Source of the DNA: Lewinellaceae bacterium
GTDB taxonomy: Bacteria > Bacteroidota > Bacteroidia > Chitinophagales > Saprospiraceae
Direction of reading: 5' to 3'
NCBI GenBank assembly: GCA_020636215.1
Contig: JACJYG010000012.1
Coordinates: 62,001 to 126,000 of the forward strand
Length of the DNA: 64,000 nt
The translations under genes and the position numbers were made by a program. This document shows, in pieces, positions 1 through 8,811 of this stretch. Position 1 is the stretch's first letter, and every line of letters starts with the position of its first letter. The notes below the pieces were generated by a model, which saw only the letters and a program-made list of their open reading frames with translations, did not search any database and was not told the DNA's origin.

Positions 1-106
1 CCTTGATTTTACTGGGCTTCCGGGGCACACAAACTTTACCCGGCCCGTAGGGACGGGAACTCTTGAACACGCTCGAAGTCGAGTCTGTCTTGTACTTCTC
101 ACCCCC

Positions 107-168
107 CTCAACTTCCTCAACCTCAACCTCAACCTTAACCTCAACCTCAACCTTAACCTCAACCTCAA
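107..168. repeat. CTCAAC/TTAACC hexamer microsatellite
   Basis: About ten imperfect copies of a six-base unit (CTCAAC, with CTTAAC variants) run in tandem. The last copy overlaps the stop codon of the small lipoprotein gene on the minus strand. A very similar tract lies inside the coding sequence at 57506-57544. Such tracts can change length by slippage. Here a length change would alter the transcript's 3' end rather than the protein. Confidence 0.8.
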
Positions 169-494
169 AGCCTGTAAAACGTCCGCCCATCCAGGATCAT
201 AAACACCTCACCGGTATTGATTTCCACAGAAGGCGGCGCATCGATGCAAAATGCCTTGCGCCCACCGTGCCAGTCAAAGACGATCTTGCGGTCCTTGATG
301 CGCACTTCGCATTCCACGCCGGGGCGGTTGCGCTTGTCATAATAACCATAACCGTCATCATAGATCTCGATGTAGTACTTGTTGGATTCCCAGGCGCCCA
401 CGTAGGCCAGGTCGTCATAGCTGAAATGGTCGTGGCAGGCGGTTAGGGAAAGGAATAAAAAGCTTAGAATAGTCAGGCTCCATGTCGTTTTCAT
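165..494 (-). CDS. small secreted lipoprotein, unknown function
   Basis: A 109-residue protein starting at the ATG at 494. This start is chosen because it begins a classic lipoprotein signal peptide: Lys at position 2, a hydrophobic stretch, then the lipobox LTAC with the lipidated Cys at about residue 20. An upstream in-frame ATG would only add a non-signal extension. The mature part is short, rich in Tyr and Asp (YDDGYGYYDKRN) and has a C-terminal GRTFYRL. It looks like a compact beta-rich domain of the kind seen in small Bacteroidota lipoproteins, but I do not recognise a family. The stop codon lies in the microsatellite. The next gene leftwards is outside the window. Confidence 0.6.
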   Translation of the reverse strand: MKTTWSLTILSFLFLSLTACHDHFSYDDLAYVGAWESNKYYIEIYDDGYGYYDKRNRPGVECEVRIKDRKIVFDWHGGRKAFCIDAPPSVEINTGEVFMILDGRTFYRL

Positions 495-693
495 AACAGC
501 GGGTTTTGAAGCCAAGATATGCGGGTGTGCCTTTGTCGGCAATTAATTTAGGTTAAAAGCTTGTCCAGTAAGGTGTTAAAGCAAGGGGAGGCGTTAAGGG
601 CAGGTTAAAAACAATGAAAATAAAGTGTTAAACCTGTAGTCTTCCTGCCTTCAGCCAGGGTAAGGATCAACTGTCCCGATAGGGGCTCAACAT

Positions 694-720
694 CCTTTGG
701 GCCTGGTTCGGGCCCAAAGG
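694..720. terminator. 10-bp perfect hairpin in the 495-796 gap
   Basis: CCTTTGGGCC and GGCCCAAAGG form a perfect 10-bp stem around a 7-base loop, 77 bases beyond the stop of the large minus-strand barrel gene. There is no T-run on either side, so this is at best a weak or factor-assisted terminator. The rest of the 495-796 gap shows no gene. Confidence 0.4.
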
Positions 721-796
721 AGTATCTATAGGATCGTCAACAAAACGAATGTCAAAATTTGGGATGATCTCCGTTCCGTCCCGATATGGGCGCAGC

Positions 797-3700
797 CTAG
801 AAATCCATTCCAAGAGAAATGTACAGCTTCGGGTCCTGCACCTGCCGGGTTTCAATGCCCCAGGCATAATCCACTCTGACCAGATAACCGAACAGCAGGG
901 CGCGCGCGCCCATGCCATAACCAGCCACCACCGGGTCGCGGAAGTAGTTCACTTTGACGGATACCAGCGGGCCATTTGGTATGATGGAAGTGTTCAAAGG
1001 GTTATCCTTGCTGAAGGGGTCCAGGCCTTCCCACGCGGAGCCCAGATCGAAGAAACCGACCATTTGGAAGTTGCGGAAGAAAGGAGAACTGATGCGCCGG
1101 GACAGATATTTGAATATCGGTACGCGCAACTCGGCGTTCATCAACAGATAAGTGTTGCCGTTTCGGATGTTGAGGTCGAAGCCCCGCATGTTGGCGGCAA
1201 TGGTCTGGTAGGCAAATTCACCATTCTGCGGAACGGGTATCTCATTATTGAAGCTGGTGAACAGCCAGTTGTCCACTCCTCCCAGATAATACAGTACCTT
1301 TTCTGAGCCGAAGGAAGTGGACCCCGCCAGGCGCGTCGCAAATACCGAATGTTTGAGTACGCGTTGATAATGGCGGACATCCAGTCCGACAATGGTCATA
1401 AAGCCTTCGTTGAAATCGAGGGAAGCGCCATTGGATAGCTCAAGGTCGAAGCGCTTGACGGCTTCGGCAAAGAACTTATAACGGGTGCCATTCTTGAGGT
1501 TGAGCGCCACATCCAGGGTGTTGTCGAAGACGTATTCGAGGCGCAGGCCGATGCGCTCCTCTGTATTGGTTGGCGTCTCCAGGGAAGGCAGGTCAGTCGA
1601 GAGCTGAGTGATGCGGTCGCGCCGCAAGGTGCCTGTGGCGCGCAGGCTGCGGAAGATGTCGAGCGGATAACGCAAGCTGGCTTGCCCCAACACCACATTG
1701 ACCTCCCGCCGGTTCGGCACGAAAGTCTGGCTTTCGCCGGAAAAGCGCTGGTTGCGGCGGTAAACGGCATATTGCTTATCGAGGCGCTGTTTTTTATCAT
1801 TGAACACCAGGAAGTACTCGCTGCCATTAAAGGTGGTGGGAATGCGCACGCCTCCTTCGAATTCATAGTCTTCAAACAGGTCCTTCAGGTTTCCTTTTAA
1901 TAAGATACCCGGAGGCGGATAGTTGAACCCATCCGGATTGGAGGCGTAGCTATTCAGGCCGTCGAAGAGCAGGCTATTGTCTAGCTGGGTAGTTACATAA
2001 TCGGTGCGGAACTGCAAGCGGTAGGGGACGATCTTGGACGATCGGAAATCATAGGCGCGCTTTTGTTGCTTGGCGCCCAGGGCATTGGCCAGGCTTCGTT
2101 CGGCCGGGATGGCCCGAACCGGCCCTTCTCCTTCCACGCGATCTTTGTCGTCTTCTACCACAATCACCTTGGGAGGAACGTCCTCATCGTCGAATTCGCT
2201 TTGGAAGAGGTAATTGTCAATATCCACCTTTCCGGTATCCCGTTTTTCTAGCGGTATCTCGGTTTCATGAGCCGTCACTTTATCCGCTTCCTTTAGTATG
2301 GTGGTCACCGGAGCTTCTTCCACTTTTACTTTTCCAACAGCCGGCGCTTCCTGTACTTTGATCTCCCGGAAGCCCTGATAACGGGTGCGGGAAAGGGAAA
2401 CCGCCGAGTCGGGGTAAAGCTGTTGCACCAGGGCCTGGTGTTTGCCGTTGAGCAGCACCAGGTCAGCTACTTTTCGAGTGCGAGGCGCCGTCGATTGGCT
2501 GAGAATGCTCCGGCTGAAATTGGTGTTGGCATGATTGATGGCCCGTTTCTTGATAACCGGCTCGATGAGGATCGTGTCGATCAGGGCGGAATCCAGTTCT
2601 GTCATGACGGAGTCGATGTGCAGTCTGATATCCGACCCATCTTTCAACTGGATGATCTTGTCGTAGTGGTGGATGTATTCTTCCAGGTAACCCGTCTCCC
2701 GGTTGTATATACCGCTTCGGTCGCTCAGGTAGGAGAACCAGGTGCTATCTATTGCCGCCGGGCTTCGTTCATTGGCAAAGGGCGTATGGGTCACGCGGAC
2801 CAGCTCGCTGGATCGGTTCTCCAGGTCATAATAGTAAATGTCAAAGCTGTTGACCGGCAGGACACTGTCCAGCCGCTCGTTACGCAAAAGGCTGTCGGGC
2901 CGGTTGGAAGCGAAAAGGATGCCGTTCTGATTGCCCACCCGCACGAAAGTGGCGTCGAGGTCATCCCAGAAATCATTGGTGATGCGCTGGGTCTGCCGGG
3001 TATTGGTATAGTACAGGAAGATATCGGAATAACCGCGAACGGTGGCTGATAGCACTAAGGTAATGGGATTGACATACTCCATACTATACACCCGCTGGTA
3101 TTCCGTAGACAGATCTTCCTCGGTGGTTTTGTCACTGAACAGGTCATGGATCATCAGCCGTGGTACGTCCCGTTTTTCATAAAGGATGGCCACTTGTTGC
3201 CCACTCGGGTTCCAGGCAAGCAAAGGATAGTTGTAGTCAGTAGCTTGGAAGGCATTGCGGAAGCCGCCTTTTAGGAGTACCTGCCGTTCGCCGGTGGCGA
3301 TATCCTGGAGGTAAACCCGGTATTTGCCGATCTCGTTGGTAGCGTAAATGATCCTCGTTCCGTCGGGGCTCAGCTTGAGCTGGCTGATGGGCAGGTTGCG
3401 CTTGTTTTTGATCGCTGCGAAATTGCCATCCGGGAGACGGGTATTGCCGCCCTCTGCAAGATACCGCTGGCGAAAAAACAAGGCCCAGCTATCGCCGATC
3501 ATCTCATAAGGGCTCCCCAATACATAAAGGAAACCGCTTTCGATACTGCGGTTGATACGCGTCAGATAGAGCAGGTTGGAGACCGTAGATTTGCCGTAAT
3601 TCTCCCCGATAAAGTACCAGATGGAATGGCCTGCCAGCCTGGGATTTTCTTCAGCCAGAGCTTCAAAGCCTTCAAAATTTTCATCCAGGATATAATCGCG

Positions 3701-4276
3701 CAATTGGTTGTCCAGGTCCGCATTCCAGGGTTCGCCAACGTAGGCTACCAGGCCTTCCTTGAACCAGTTGGGCAGGTTCATCATCACCGCGTTCTGGACG
3801 ATCTCCTGCAGGCTGGAGCCAAACAGCATAGCGTCCAGGTAAACCGAAGCTATACCTTCCCGGATCTGCCGGCGCAGGTCGTTATGGTCCCCATTGAAAT
3901 AGACGAATACTTTGTTGCCGACAATCTTGGTTTGCCCTCCCGTATTGGTGAAGGTTTCTTCACTGCCGATGTTGCTTTGCTTCAGGTCGGTCAGGTCGGT
4001 ATAGACAATGATCTGGATCTTCTCGTTGATCCGGTGCTCCAGGATGTTCTGTATACTGGCAAAATCCTGCTCGGCCAATTGCACGGCCGCCTGTCCGACG
4101 AAACGGCCTTCGCCGTACCAGTAAGTGATGAAGTTTTCACTCTCGTATTGTGACCACTCGTCGAAATCGCGGTGGTATTGTACGCGGTTTTTGCCGAATT
4201 CCACCTGTGAAGCGCCCTGCGCCAACAGCGCGGCAGTGGGAAGCAAGGCCAGAATAGTGTAAATGAATTTTCGCAT
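797..4276 (-). CDS. TolB-like beta-propeller / D15-like outer-membrane barrel protein
   Basis: A protein of about 1159 residues. The start is set at the ATG at 4276, which opens a signal peptide (MRKFIYTILALLPTAALLAQ); the open frame extends 39 codons further upstream without a leader. After a peptidase-MA-like N-terminal region (about residues 20-270; a catalytic HExxH is not visible) come repeated WD40/PD40-type strands typical of TolB propellers (LSPDGTRIIYATNE, about 300-560). A charged low-complexity linker follows (about 660-760). The C-terminal 350 residues look like a surface-antigen/D15 (BamA-like) barrel, with alternating strands ending in SLGMDF, a terminal-Phe outer-membrane signature. 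Proteins with this architecture occur in Bacteroidota but their role is not settled. A periplasm-facing propeller plus outer-membrane barrel is inferred. It stands alone, divergent from the hydrolase gene. Confidence 0.75.
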   Translation of the reverse strand: MRKFIYTILALLPTAALLAQGASQVEFGKNRVQYHRDFDEWSQYESENFITYWYGEGRFVGQAAVQLAEQDFASIQNILEHRINEKIQIIVYTDLTDLKQSNIGSEETFTNTGGQTKIVGNKVFVYFNGDHNDLRRQIREGIASVYLDAMLFGSSLQEIVQNAVMMNLPNWFKEGLVAYVGEPWNADLDNQLRDYILDENFEGFEALAEENPRLAGHSIWYFIGENYGKSTVSNLLYLTRINRSIESGFLYVLGSPYEMIGDSWALFFRQRYLAEGGNTRLPDGNFAAIKNKRNLPISQLKLSPDGTRIIYATNEIGKYRVYLQDIATGERQVLLKGGFRNAFQATDYNYPLLAWNPSGQQVAILYEKRDVPRLMIHDLFSDKTTEEDLSTEYQRVYSMEYVNPITLVLSATVRGYSDIFLYYTNTRQTQRITNDFWDDLDATFVRVGNQNGILFASNRPDSLLRNERLDSVLPVNSFDIYYYDLENRSSELVRVTHTPFANERSPAAIDSTWFSYLSDRSGIYNRETGYLEEYIHHYDKIIQLKDGSDIRLHIDSVMTELDSALIDTILIEPVIKKRAINHANTNFSRSILSQSTAPRTRKVADLVLLNGKHQALVQQLYPDSAVSLSRTRYQGFREIKVQEAPAVGKVKVEEAPVTTILKEADKVTAHETEIPLEKRDTGKVDIDNYLFQSEFDDEDVPPKVIVVEDDKDRVEGEGPVRAIPAERSLANALGAKQQKRAYDFRSSKIVPYRLQFRTDYVTTQLDNSLLFDGLNSYASNPDGFNYPPPGILLKGNLKDLFEDYEFEGGVRIPTTFNGSEYFLVFNDKKQRLDKQYAVYRRNQRFSGESQTFVPNRREVNVVLGQASLRYPLDIFRSLRATGTLRRDRITQLSTDLPSLETPTNTEERIGLRLEYVFDNTLDVALNLKNGTRYKFFAEAVKRFDLELSNGASLDFNEGFMTIVGLDVRHYQRVLKHSVFATRLAGSTSFGSEKVLYYLGGVDNWLFTSFNNEIPVPQNGEFAYQTIAANMRGFDLNIRNGNTYLLMNAELRVPIFKYLSRRISSPFFRNFQMVGFFDLGSAWEGLDPFSKDNPLNTSIIPNGPLVSVKVNYFRDPVVAGYGMGARALLFGYLVRVDYAWGIETRQVQDPKLYISLGMDF

Positions 4277-4496
4277 AATATGATATAGACTTAATAGGTA
4301 GACAGCCAACTGAACCTGAGGGTTTAGCCGAGAGGGCTTTTTCGGCCAAAATAAAGGACGCCCTCCTGAGAAAACGCCAAATGCGCTTCGCACATTTTCC
4401 CGAAGAGTAATATATCATTTTTGCCGCTGCTTTGCTACGGACTCATGCGGCAATTTTCGCCATTTGCCGGAAATGTCTGTATCTTGTCAAGAAAAA

Positions 4497-5150
4497 ATGG
4501 CGCAGATCATTAAACTGACCTTCAACCCTTTCCAGGAGAATACCTACGTCGTATATGATGAAGGGGGGGAGTGCGTGATCTTCGACCCGGGATGCTATAC
4601 CAGGGAGGAACAACTATTGCTGGTGAAGGAGATCAGCCGAAAAAACCTGCGGCCGGTGCGCCTCATCAATACCCACTGCCATATCGACCACGTGTTTGGC
4701 AATCAGTTTGTGCACGAGCACTATGGCCTGCCGCTGGAGATTCACCGCATGGAACTGCCGGTGCTGGAAGCCGCGCCCCAGTCGGCGATGTACTTTGGCC
4801 TACCCGTTCCCGGCGGAAAGCTATCCCCTGAACCCGAAAAATTTATTGAAGACGGCGATGTGGTGGAATTTGGCAACACCCGCTTAGAGGCCATTTTTAC
4901 TCCCGGCCACGCCCCCGGCGAGCTTTGTTTCTTTTGCGACAAGGACCGCTTTCTCATTGCCGGTGATGTGCTCTTCTACGGCAGCATCGGCCGCACCGAC
5001 CTGCCGGGTGGCGACCACGACACCCTCATCCGCAGTATCGTGGACCGGGTCTTACCCCTCGGCGATGACGTAGCAGTCTATTCCGGGCACGGGCCGGACA
5101 CGAATATCGGCTACGAAAAAAGGCACAATCCGTTTGTGGGAGGGCATTAA
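4497..5150 (+). CDS. metallo-beta-lactamase-fold hydrolase (glyoxalase II-like)
   Basis: A 217-residue cytoplasmic protein of the metallo-beta-lactamase superfamily, closest in look to the YcbL/glyoxalase II-like hydrolases that act on thioesters. Two-metal site residues are visible: HCHIDH (His60, His62, Asp64, His65), His138 in GHAPGE, Asp157 in AGDVLF, and His198 in SGHG. GSIGRTDLPGGD is the usual loop after the bridging Asp. The ATG at 4497 is preferred over one 11 codons upstream because family members start near 'MxIIxLTFNPFQENTYV'. The length is normal for the short YcbL class, which lacks the C-terminal substrate domain of true GloB. The exact substrate is unknown. Confidence 0.85.
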   Translation: MAQIIKLTFNPFQENTYVVYDEGGECVIFDPGCYTREEQLLLVKEISRKNLRPVRLINTHCHIDHVFGNQFVHEHYGLPLEIHRMELPVLEAAPQSAMYFGLPVPGGKLSPEPEKFIEDGDVVEFGNTRLEAIFTPGHAPGELCFFCDKDRFLIAGDVLFYGSIGRTDLPGGDHDTLIRSIVDRVLPLGDDVAVYSGHGPDTNIGYEKRHNPFVGGH

Positions 5151-5154
5151 CAGC

Positions 5155-5220
5155 GGGCAGGCCCTTAGGAGGTTTCTGGTTTTTTGCCCGGCTGATACTG
5201 ACAGTTGTCAGGGGAGGACG
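5155..5220 (+). repeat. intergenic repeat, copy A
   Basis: This element starts GGGCAGGCC and continues with GGTTTYTGGTTTTTTRCCCGG, a CTGACAGTTGTCAG inverted repeat (5198-5211) and GGRGAGGACG. It recurs at 20954-21010 in the same orientation and, degenerated, at 20226-20281 in the opposite orientation. All copies lie between genes. The remainder of the 5151-5533 gap holds only the promoter-like element listed next. Confidence 0.65.
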
Positions 5221-5394
5221 CGACAAATTTCAGGGTTTAGGGCAAAGGAAAGCCTCCACGGAAACAAAAAACTACCAAATTTGGGATTTGCCAGAAAAAG
5301 TTGCCGGGGCGCGCCGCAACGGAAAAAAGCATTCAGAGCTGTCTGCCTCTTATCCCCCCAAAATAGTGGTAATTGAACTTTAACACTCCTGCTG

Positions 5395-5425
5395 TTGTCC
5401 AACAATGCTGCGTTGCTTATATTTG
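5395..5425 (+). promoter_or_regulatory. candidate Bacteroidota promoter for the T9SS gene
   Basis: TTG at 5395-5397, then 20 bases, then TATATTTG at 5418-5425. This fits the Bacteroidota pattern TTG-N19-21-TAnnTTTG exactly. Transcription would start about 100 bases before the ATG at 5534. Confidence 0.5.
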
Positions 5426-5533
5426 GCATTGCGCGCGCTTTTGCCATAGACAAACACTTTTATTCACTAAGGCGGTATTTTATTCACTCACCTGCTTTGG
5501 ATAGAGTGTATTCAAAGCCCCAAAACTTTGTCT

Positions 5534-7090
5534 ATGAAAATGTTTACGATTTTTAAAATGCGCTTTACCCCCCCCCTGTTTGTAGTTGTTTTGTTATTGA
5601 TTCCGGTATTAGGAATGTCTCAACTGATAGGCGGCACAGTAGTCCGCAATATCTGCGGGGAACGGATTCCCCTTGCAGGCGCCAGGGTATTCATTGACCA
5701 CCCCGGCCCGTATATTGACCATGTATTGACCGGTGAAAATGGCGAATGGAGCTATTTGATCACTTCTGGCGACCCGATAGGGCAGTATATCATAGGAGTA
5801 GCGGCGCCGGATGGCGCCAGCCCCGGATACTACCTGTTCTACAAAGGGAGCCCCAGTAATATGAATATGAATTTCGAAATTGAGGGCATAGATATTCAAA
5901 CTCCTTTGTATATGGTGGATTGCTATGACGGCGACCCCGGCGCTACTGCGCTGGCGCCGGATGAGGCCACTGTTTTCGCCGCCTGCGAGGAAGAATCTTT
6001 GCTGCATGTTTACTGGGACGTATTGGGGGAACTGGGGTTGGAAGAAGATTGTGACCTGACCTCTTTTCCCGGGTGTGCAAGGCTATATGTGTATAAATCC
6101 AACGCGGCTGGAGAAATTACCTCCTCCACACCTGTTCAAAAAGGAGGCTGGTTTAGCGAAGTAGATTGCCGGGATTTGTGTTCCCCTTCCACGGTCAGTA
6201 TAACCATGGAACCGGGCCTCAAGGATGGGTATTATTTGTTCGTTTTACAATACAGATGTTGTGAAGGAGAAGAACCGGTAATTCTGGATACGCAGCAGGG
6301 GTTGGTGTTGTATGTTTCCGGCCCGGAACCGGTGGATGTGGATTTTGACTTCATTGTAAGCACCACGGTGGATAACCTGAACGGCAGCGACCCGATTGAT
6401 GGGCTGGAAGCAACTTCTGATGTAAGTCCGGGCCCGGCTTTAGGACCACTCTCCATTGGGATATATGCCAATATAATTAGTGGAACCTTCTTGGAAAGCA
6501 TTACTTATACAGTTGAAGAAGTGGACTGTAATGGCTTTGGGCAACCTATTCTTTTATTTGAAAAAAGCATACCAGCCAACGACGGTGTTCAGCCCGCCAA
6601 CTTTCTTTTCCTGGACCAGTTTTTAGACCCGGTTACTGGCCAGCCCTACTTTTTTGTCAATGAGAACACCATCGGCAAGTGTTTCAGGGCAACCGTAACC
6701 GTGTCAAATGTATGTGGTAAGGCGTCCAAATCCAGCTTTTTCACCATTACAGAGTCCTGCCAGTTCTGCCTGGTACAGGAGCAGCAGGAAGTAGCGGGAA
6801 GGGCCGCCTTCAAAACGCAAACGGGCTTTCCCTTAAATAATACGGAGGTAACCATCTTCCCCAACCCCACGGGGGAGGGAGCCTGGGCCGAGTTTTGGCT
6901 GGCTAACCCAATGGCTGTAAGCCTATCCATAAGAGAAATAACCGGCAGGGTGCTTCACAATCAGTCCTTACAATTGGGTGCAGGCGCCCACTCCATTCCC
7001 CTGGAAGTGGGCGGCTTACCCTCAGGGCTTTATCTGGTAGAGTGGGCAGCCGGTGGCGAGGCAGGCCTGCTCAAACTCGTTAAGGAATAA
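5534..7090 (+). CDS. secreted protein with T9SS type A sorting domain
   Basis: A 518-residue protein. The ATG at 5534 begins a signal peptide whose hydrophobic core (PPLFVVVLLLIPVLGMSQ) follows basic residues; a TTG two codons upstream is possible but unnecessary. Residues about 30-110 resemble a carboxypeptidase-regulatory-like fold (GGTVVRNICGERIPLAGARV, then GENGEWSYL). The middle is Cys-rich and beta-rich with no family I recognise. The last 75 residues form a Por secretion tail: IFPNPTGEGAW, then ITGRVLHNQSL, then GGLPSGLYLVEW and a terminal KLVKE. It is therefore expected to be exported by Sec and then by T9SS to the surface. Its last about 80 bases, including the stop codon, are repeated after copies 1-3 of the following tandem genes. 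Confidence 0.8.
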   Translation: MKMFTIFKMRFTPPLFVVVLLLIPVLGMSQLIGGTVVRNICGERIPLAGARVFIDHPGPYIDHVLTGENGEWSYLITSGDPIGQYIIGVAAPDGASPGYYLFYKGSPSNMNMNFEIEGIDIQTPLYMVDCYDGDPGATALAPDEATVFAACEEESLLHVYWDVLGELGLEEDCDLTSFPGCARLYVYKSNAAGEITSSTPVQKGGWFSEVDCRDLCSPSTVSITMEPGLKDGYYLFVLQYRCCEGEEPVILDTQQGLVLYVSGPEPVDVDFDFIVSTTVDNLNGSDPIDGLEATSDVSPGPALGPLSIGIYANIISGTFLESITYTVEEVDCNGFGQPILLFEKSIPANDGVQPANFLFLDQFLDPVTGQPYFFVNENTIGKCFRATVTVSNVCGKASKSSFFTITESCQFCLVQEQQEVAGRAAFKTQTGFPLNNTEVTIFPNPTGEGAWAEFWLANPMAVSLSIREITGRVLHNQSLQLGAGAHSIPLEVGGLPSGLYLVEWAAGGEAGLLKLVKE

Positions 7091-7105
7091 AACATTTATT
7101 AACCG

Positions 7106-7180
7106 GAGAGGCTGCCTGATACAGATATTTTGGCAAAAGTGCTGCCCTGTTTCATTTCCAACCATTTCGGGCAGCCTCTC
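7106..7180 (+). other. inverted repeat in the leader of copy 1
   Basis: GAGAGGCTGCC (7106-7116) pairs perfectly with GGCAGCCTCTC (7170-7180) around 53 bases, just after the T9SS gene's stop and 19 bases before the ATG of copy 1. The long loop argues against a simple terminator. It may be a folded leader or an older, enlarged version of the hairpin seen in copies 3 and 4. Confidence 0.5.
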
Positions 7181-7199
7181 TTCCAAATATCCCCACACT

Positions 7200-8615
7200 A
7201 TGACATCATCTATTCACCTGTTTTTATGGCCGGGGTTATTCCTGTTCTTTTTCCCACAGAACTTTCTGGCCGCCCAAAACCTCATAAAAAACCCAAGTTT
7301 CGAAGAATACTACACCTGCCCTAATGATGAAGGGCAATTAATGGGTTATGCTAAGTATTGGAAATCGTATTTTAGTACCCTTGATTATTTGAATAAGTGT
7401 GGATTTTATCCAGAGTCTCTAGTTGATAATGTTTTTCCGAGAACAGGTGAAGCTTTGGCAGGTGCACGCTGGTTGTACGTGGCAGGTACTGACCCAAAGA
7501 GAGAATATTTACATGGAGAGTTGACTCAGCCGCTTGGTGAAGAAGAAATATACTACCTGGAATACTATGTTCATCCGATGTCTTACGGCATCGCCATCGA
7601 CCAGTATAGTGCACATTTTTCTCCAACCCCCATAAATGATACGCCCCCTGGTGGTGTCTTGTACTTGGAGCCTCATGTTCAAAACCAATCAGGCATAATA
7701 TCTGCTCTTGAATGGGTACGTATCAGTGGGTGTTATACAGCCAAGGGGGGAGAGAAATATATAACCCTGGGCAATTTCGTTTCCAATGAAGAAACGGACA
7801 CATTAAATCCTATATCTGCGATTGTTATTCAAAAACACTACGCCCTCATCGACGACGTTGCACTCTATTCCCTTTCCTCATTGATCCCATCCGACACGGC
7901 CATTCTGGAAGGCGAGAGCCTGGCGTTCAACACTAGCCTGCCTTTGTCCTACCGGCTCAATGGCGAGGCCCTGCTGGGCGGGCAGTTTGCGCCGGACAGC
8001 GCCGGACTGTATGCCATAGAAGTGGCGCTGGAGCCCTGCGGCGCCATCGGTTCCTTTCAGGTGGAGGTGTACACTTGCGAAGCCCTGGGGAAAGATTATG
8101 AGCCATTTCTATCCGACACATCGGTTTGCCTGGAGGAGGGCTGGCAACTGGTTTTTCCCCGCACCGACACTTACAATTACCGGATAAACGGGCAGTTGGC
8201 CACCGAAAATGTTTTTGCCCCTGCCGATACGGGCTACTACGAAATCCTGGTGGAACTACCCGATTGCGCCATTCTGGACACCATCCGCATACAGGCGCTG
8301 GACTGCACCATCAGCGATGAAGCGCCGGATTGTTTTTTCATCCCCTCTGCATTCAGCCCCAACGGTGACGGCCGCAACGATTATTTCCGCTTGTATGGCC
8401 CCTGTCAGATACAGGCGGTTGAGGCCCGGATATTCGATCGCTGGGGCGGCCTGCTATTTGAGTCCACCGACCCTGATTTTCGCTGGGATGGCATGGCCGG
8501 CGGCAAAGCGGTGAGCAATGGCCTGTACGTTTACGCTATCCGCCTGGTTTTCGTGGGGGAAGACAAACGGGTTTACGAACGCGAGGAAAAGGGGGCGGTG
8601 GTTCTGCTGCGGTAG
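7200..8615 (+). CDS. T9SS type B (CHU_C) surface protein, tandem copy 1
   Basis: A 471-residue protein. The ATG at 7200 is used in all four copies and opens a Sec signal (LFLWPGLFLFFF, cleavage near NFLAAQN). The N-terminal module (about 25-215) begins NLIKNPSFEEYYTCP, the hallmark of a galactose-binding-like fold common in Bacteroidota surface proteins. Two short Ig-like modules follow (about 225-300 and 305-370), each with SYRLNGE- or NYRINGQ-type strands. Residues about 380-471 are the gliding-motility-associated C-terminal domain (IPSAFSPNGDGRNDYF, RIFDRWGGLLFES, VSNGLYVYAIRL), the T9SS type B sorting signal. The protein is probably surface-bound; any ligand is unknown. Relative to copies 2-4 its N-module is closest to copy 4 early on and to copy 3 around SYGIAIDQYSAHFS. 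Confidence 0.85.
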   Translation: MTSSIHLFLWPGLFLFFFPQNFLAAQNLIKNPSFEEYYTCPNDEGQLMGYAKYWKSYFSTLDYLNKCGFYPESLVDNVFPRTGEALAGARWLYVAGTDPKREYLHGELTQPLGEEEIYYLEYYVHPMSYGIAIDQYSAHFSPTPINDTPPGGVLYLEPHVQNQSGIISALEWVRISGCYTAKGGEKYITLGNFVSNEETDTLNPISAIVIQKHYALIDDVALYSLSSLIPSDTAILEGESLAFNTSLPLSYRLNGEALLGGQFAPDSAGLYAIEVALEPCGAIGSFQVEVYTCEALGKDYEPFLSDTSVCLEEGWQLVFPRTDTYNYRINGQLATENVFAPADTGYYEILVELPDCAILDTIRIQALDCTISDEAPDCFFIPSAFSPNGDGRNDYFRLYGPCQIQAVEARIFDRWGGLLFESTDPDFRWDGMAGGKAVSNGLYVYAIRLVFVGEDKRVYEREEKGAVVLLR

Positions 8616-8622
8616 CTTATTC

Positions 8623-8702
8623 GCGGCTTACCCTCAGGGCTTTATCTGGTAGAGTGGGCAGCCGGCGGCGAGGCAGGCCTGCTCAAACTCCTTAAGGAAT
8701 AA
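8623..8702 (+). pseudogene. duplicated 3' tail of the T9SS gene (scar 1)
   Basis: These 80 bases copy 7011-7090, the last 26 codons and stop of the T9SS gene (GLPSGLYLVEWA... ending LLKLLKE). They have no start codon or signal and are a passenger of the tandem duplication. Confidence 0.85.
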
Positions 8703-8719
8703 AAACATTCATCAACCGT

Positions 8720-8791
8720 AGAGGCTGCCTGGCATATTTGTTTTGGCAAAAGCGCTGCGCTGTTTTTCTTTCACCATTTCAGGCAGCCTCT
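8720..8791 (+). other. inverted repeat in the leader of copy 2
   Basis: AGAGGCTGCC (8720-8729) pairs with GGCAGCCTCT (8782-8791). The layout and long loop match copy 1; only the first stem base has changed. Confidence 0.5.
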
Positions 8792-8811
8792 CTTCCAAAT
8801 ATCTACACACT

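Noticed and set aside
63..446. Open frame opposite the small lipoprotein
   Set aside because: It reads through the CTCAAC microsatellite (Ser/Thr repeats) and runs antisense to a protein with a clear lipoprotein signal.
694..720. Hairpin with GGTTCG loop as a tRNA T-arm
   Set aside because: No acceptor stem, D-arm or anticodon arm around it; the GGTTCG is only the loop of a simple hairpin.
749..1306. 185-codon frame on the plus strand inside the barrel gene
   Set aside because: Antisense shadow of a well-supported 1159-residue gene; no domain or signal.
7053..7199. Upstream extension of tandem copy 1 (frame open from 7053)
   Set aside because: The added residues are out of frame with the T9SS gene's end and precede a perfect signal peptide that all four copies start with.
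8126..8514. Repeated frames (64 and 101 codons) in each tandem copy
   Set aside because: They recur only because the DNA is duplicated; they overlap the CHU_C coding region in other frames.
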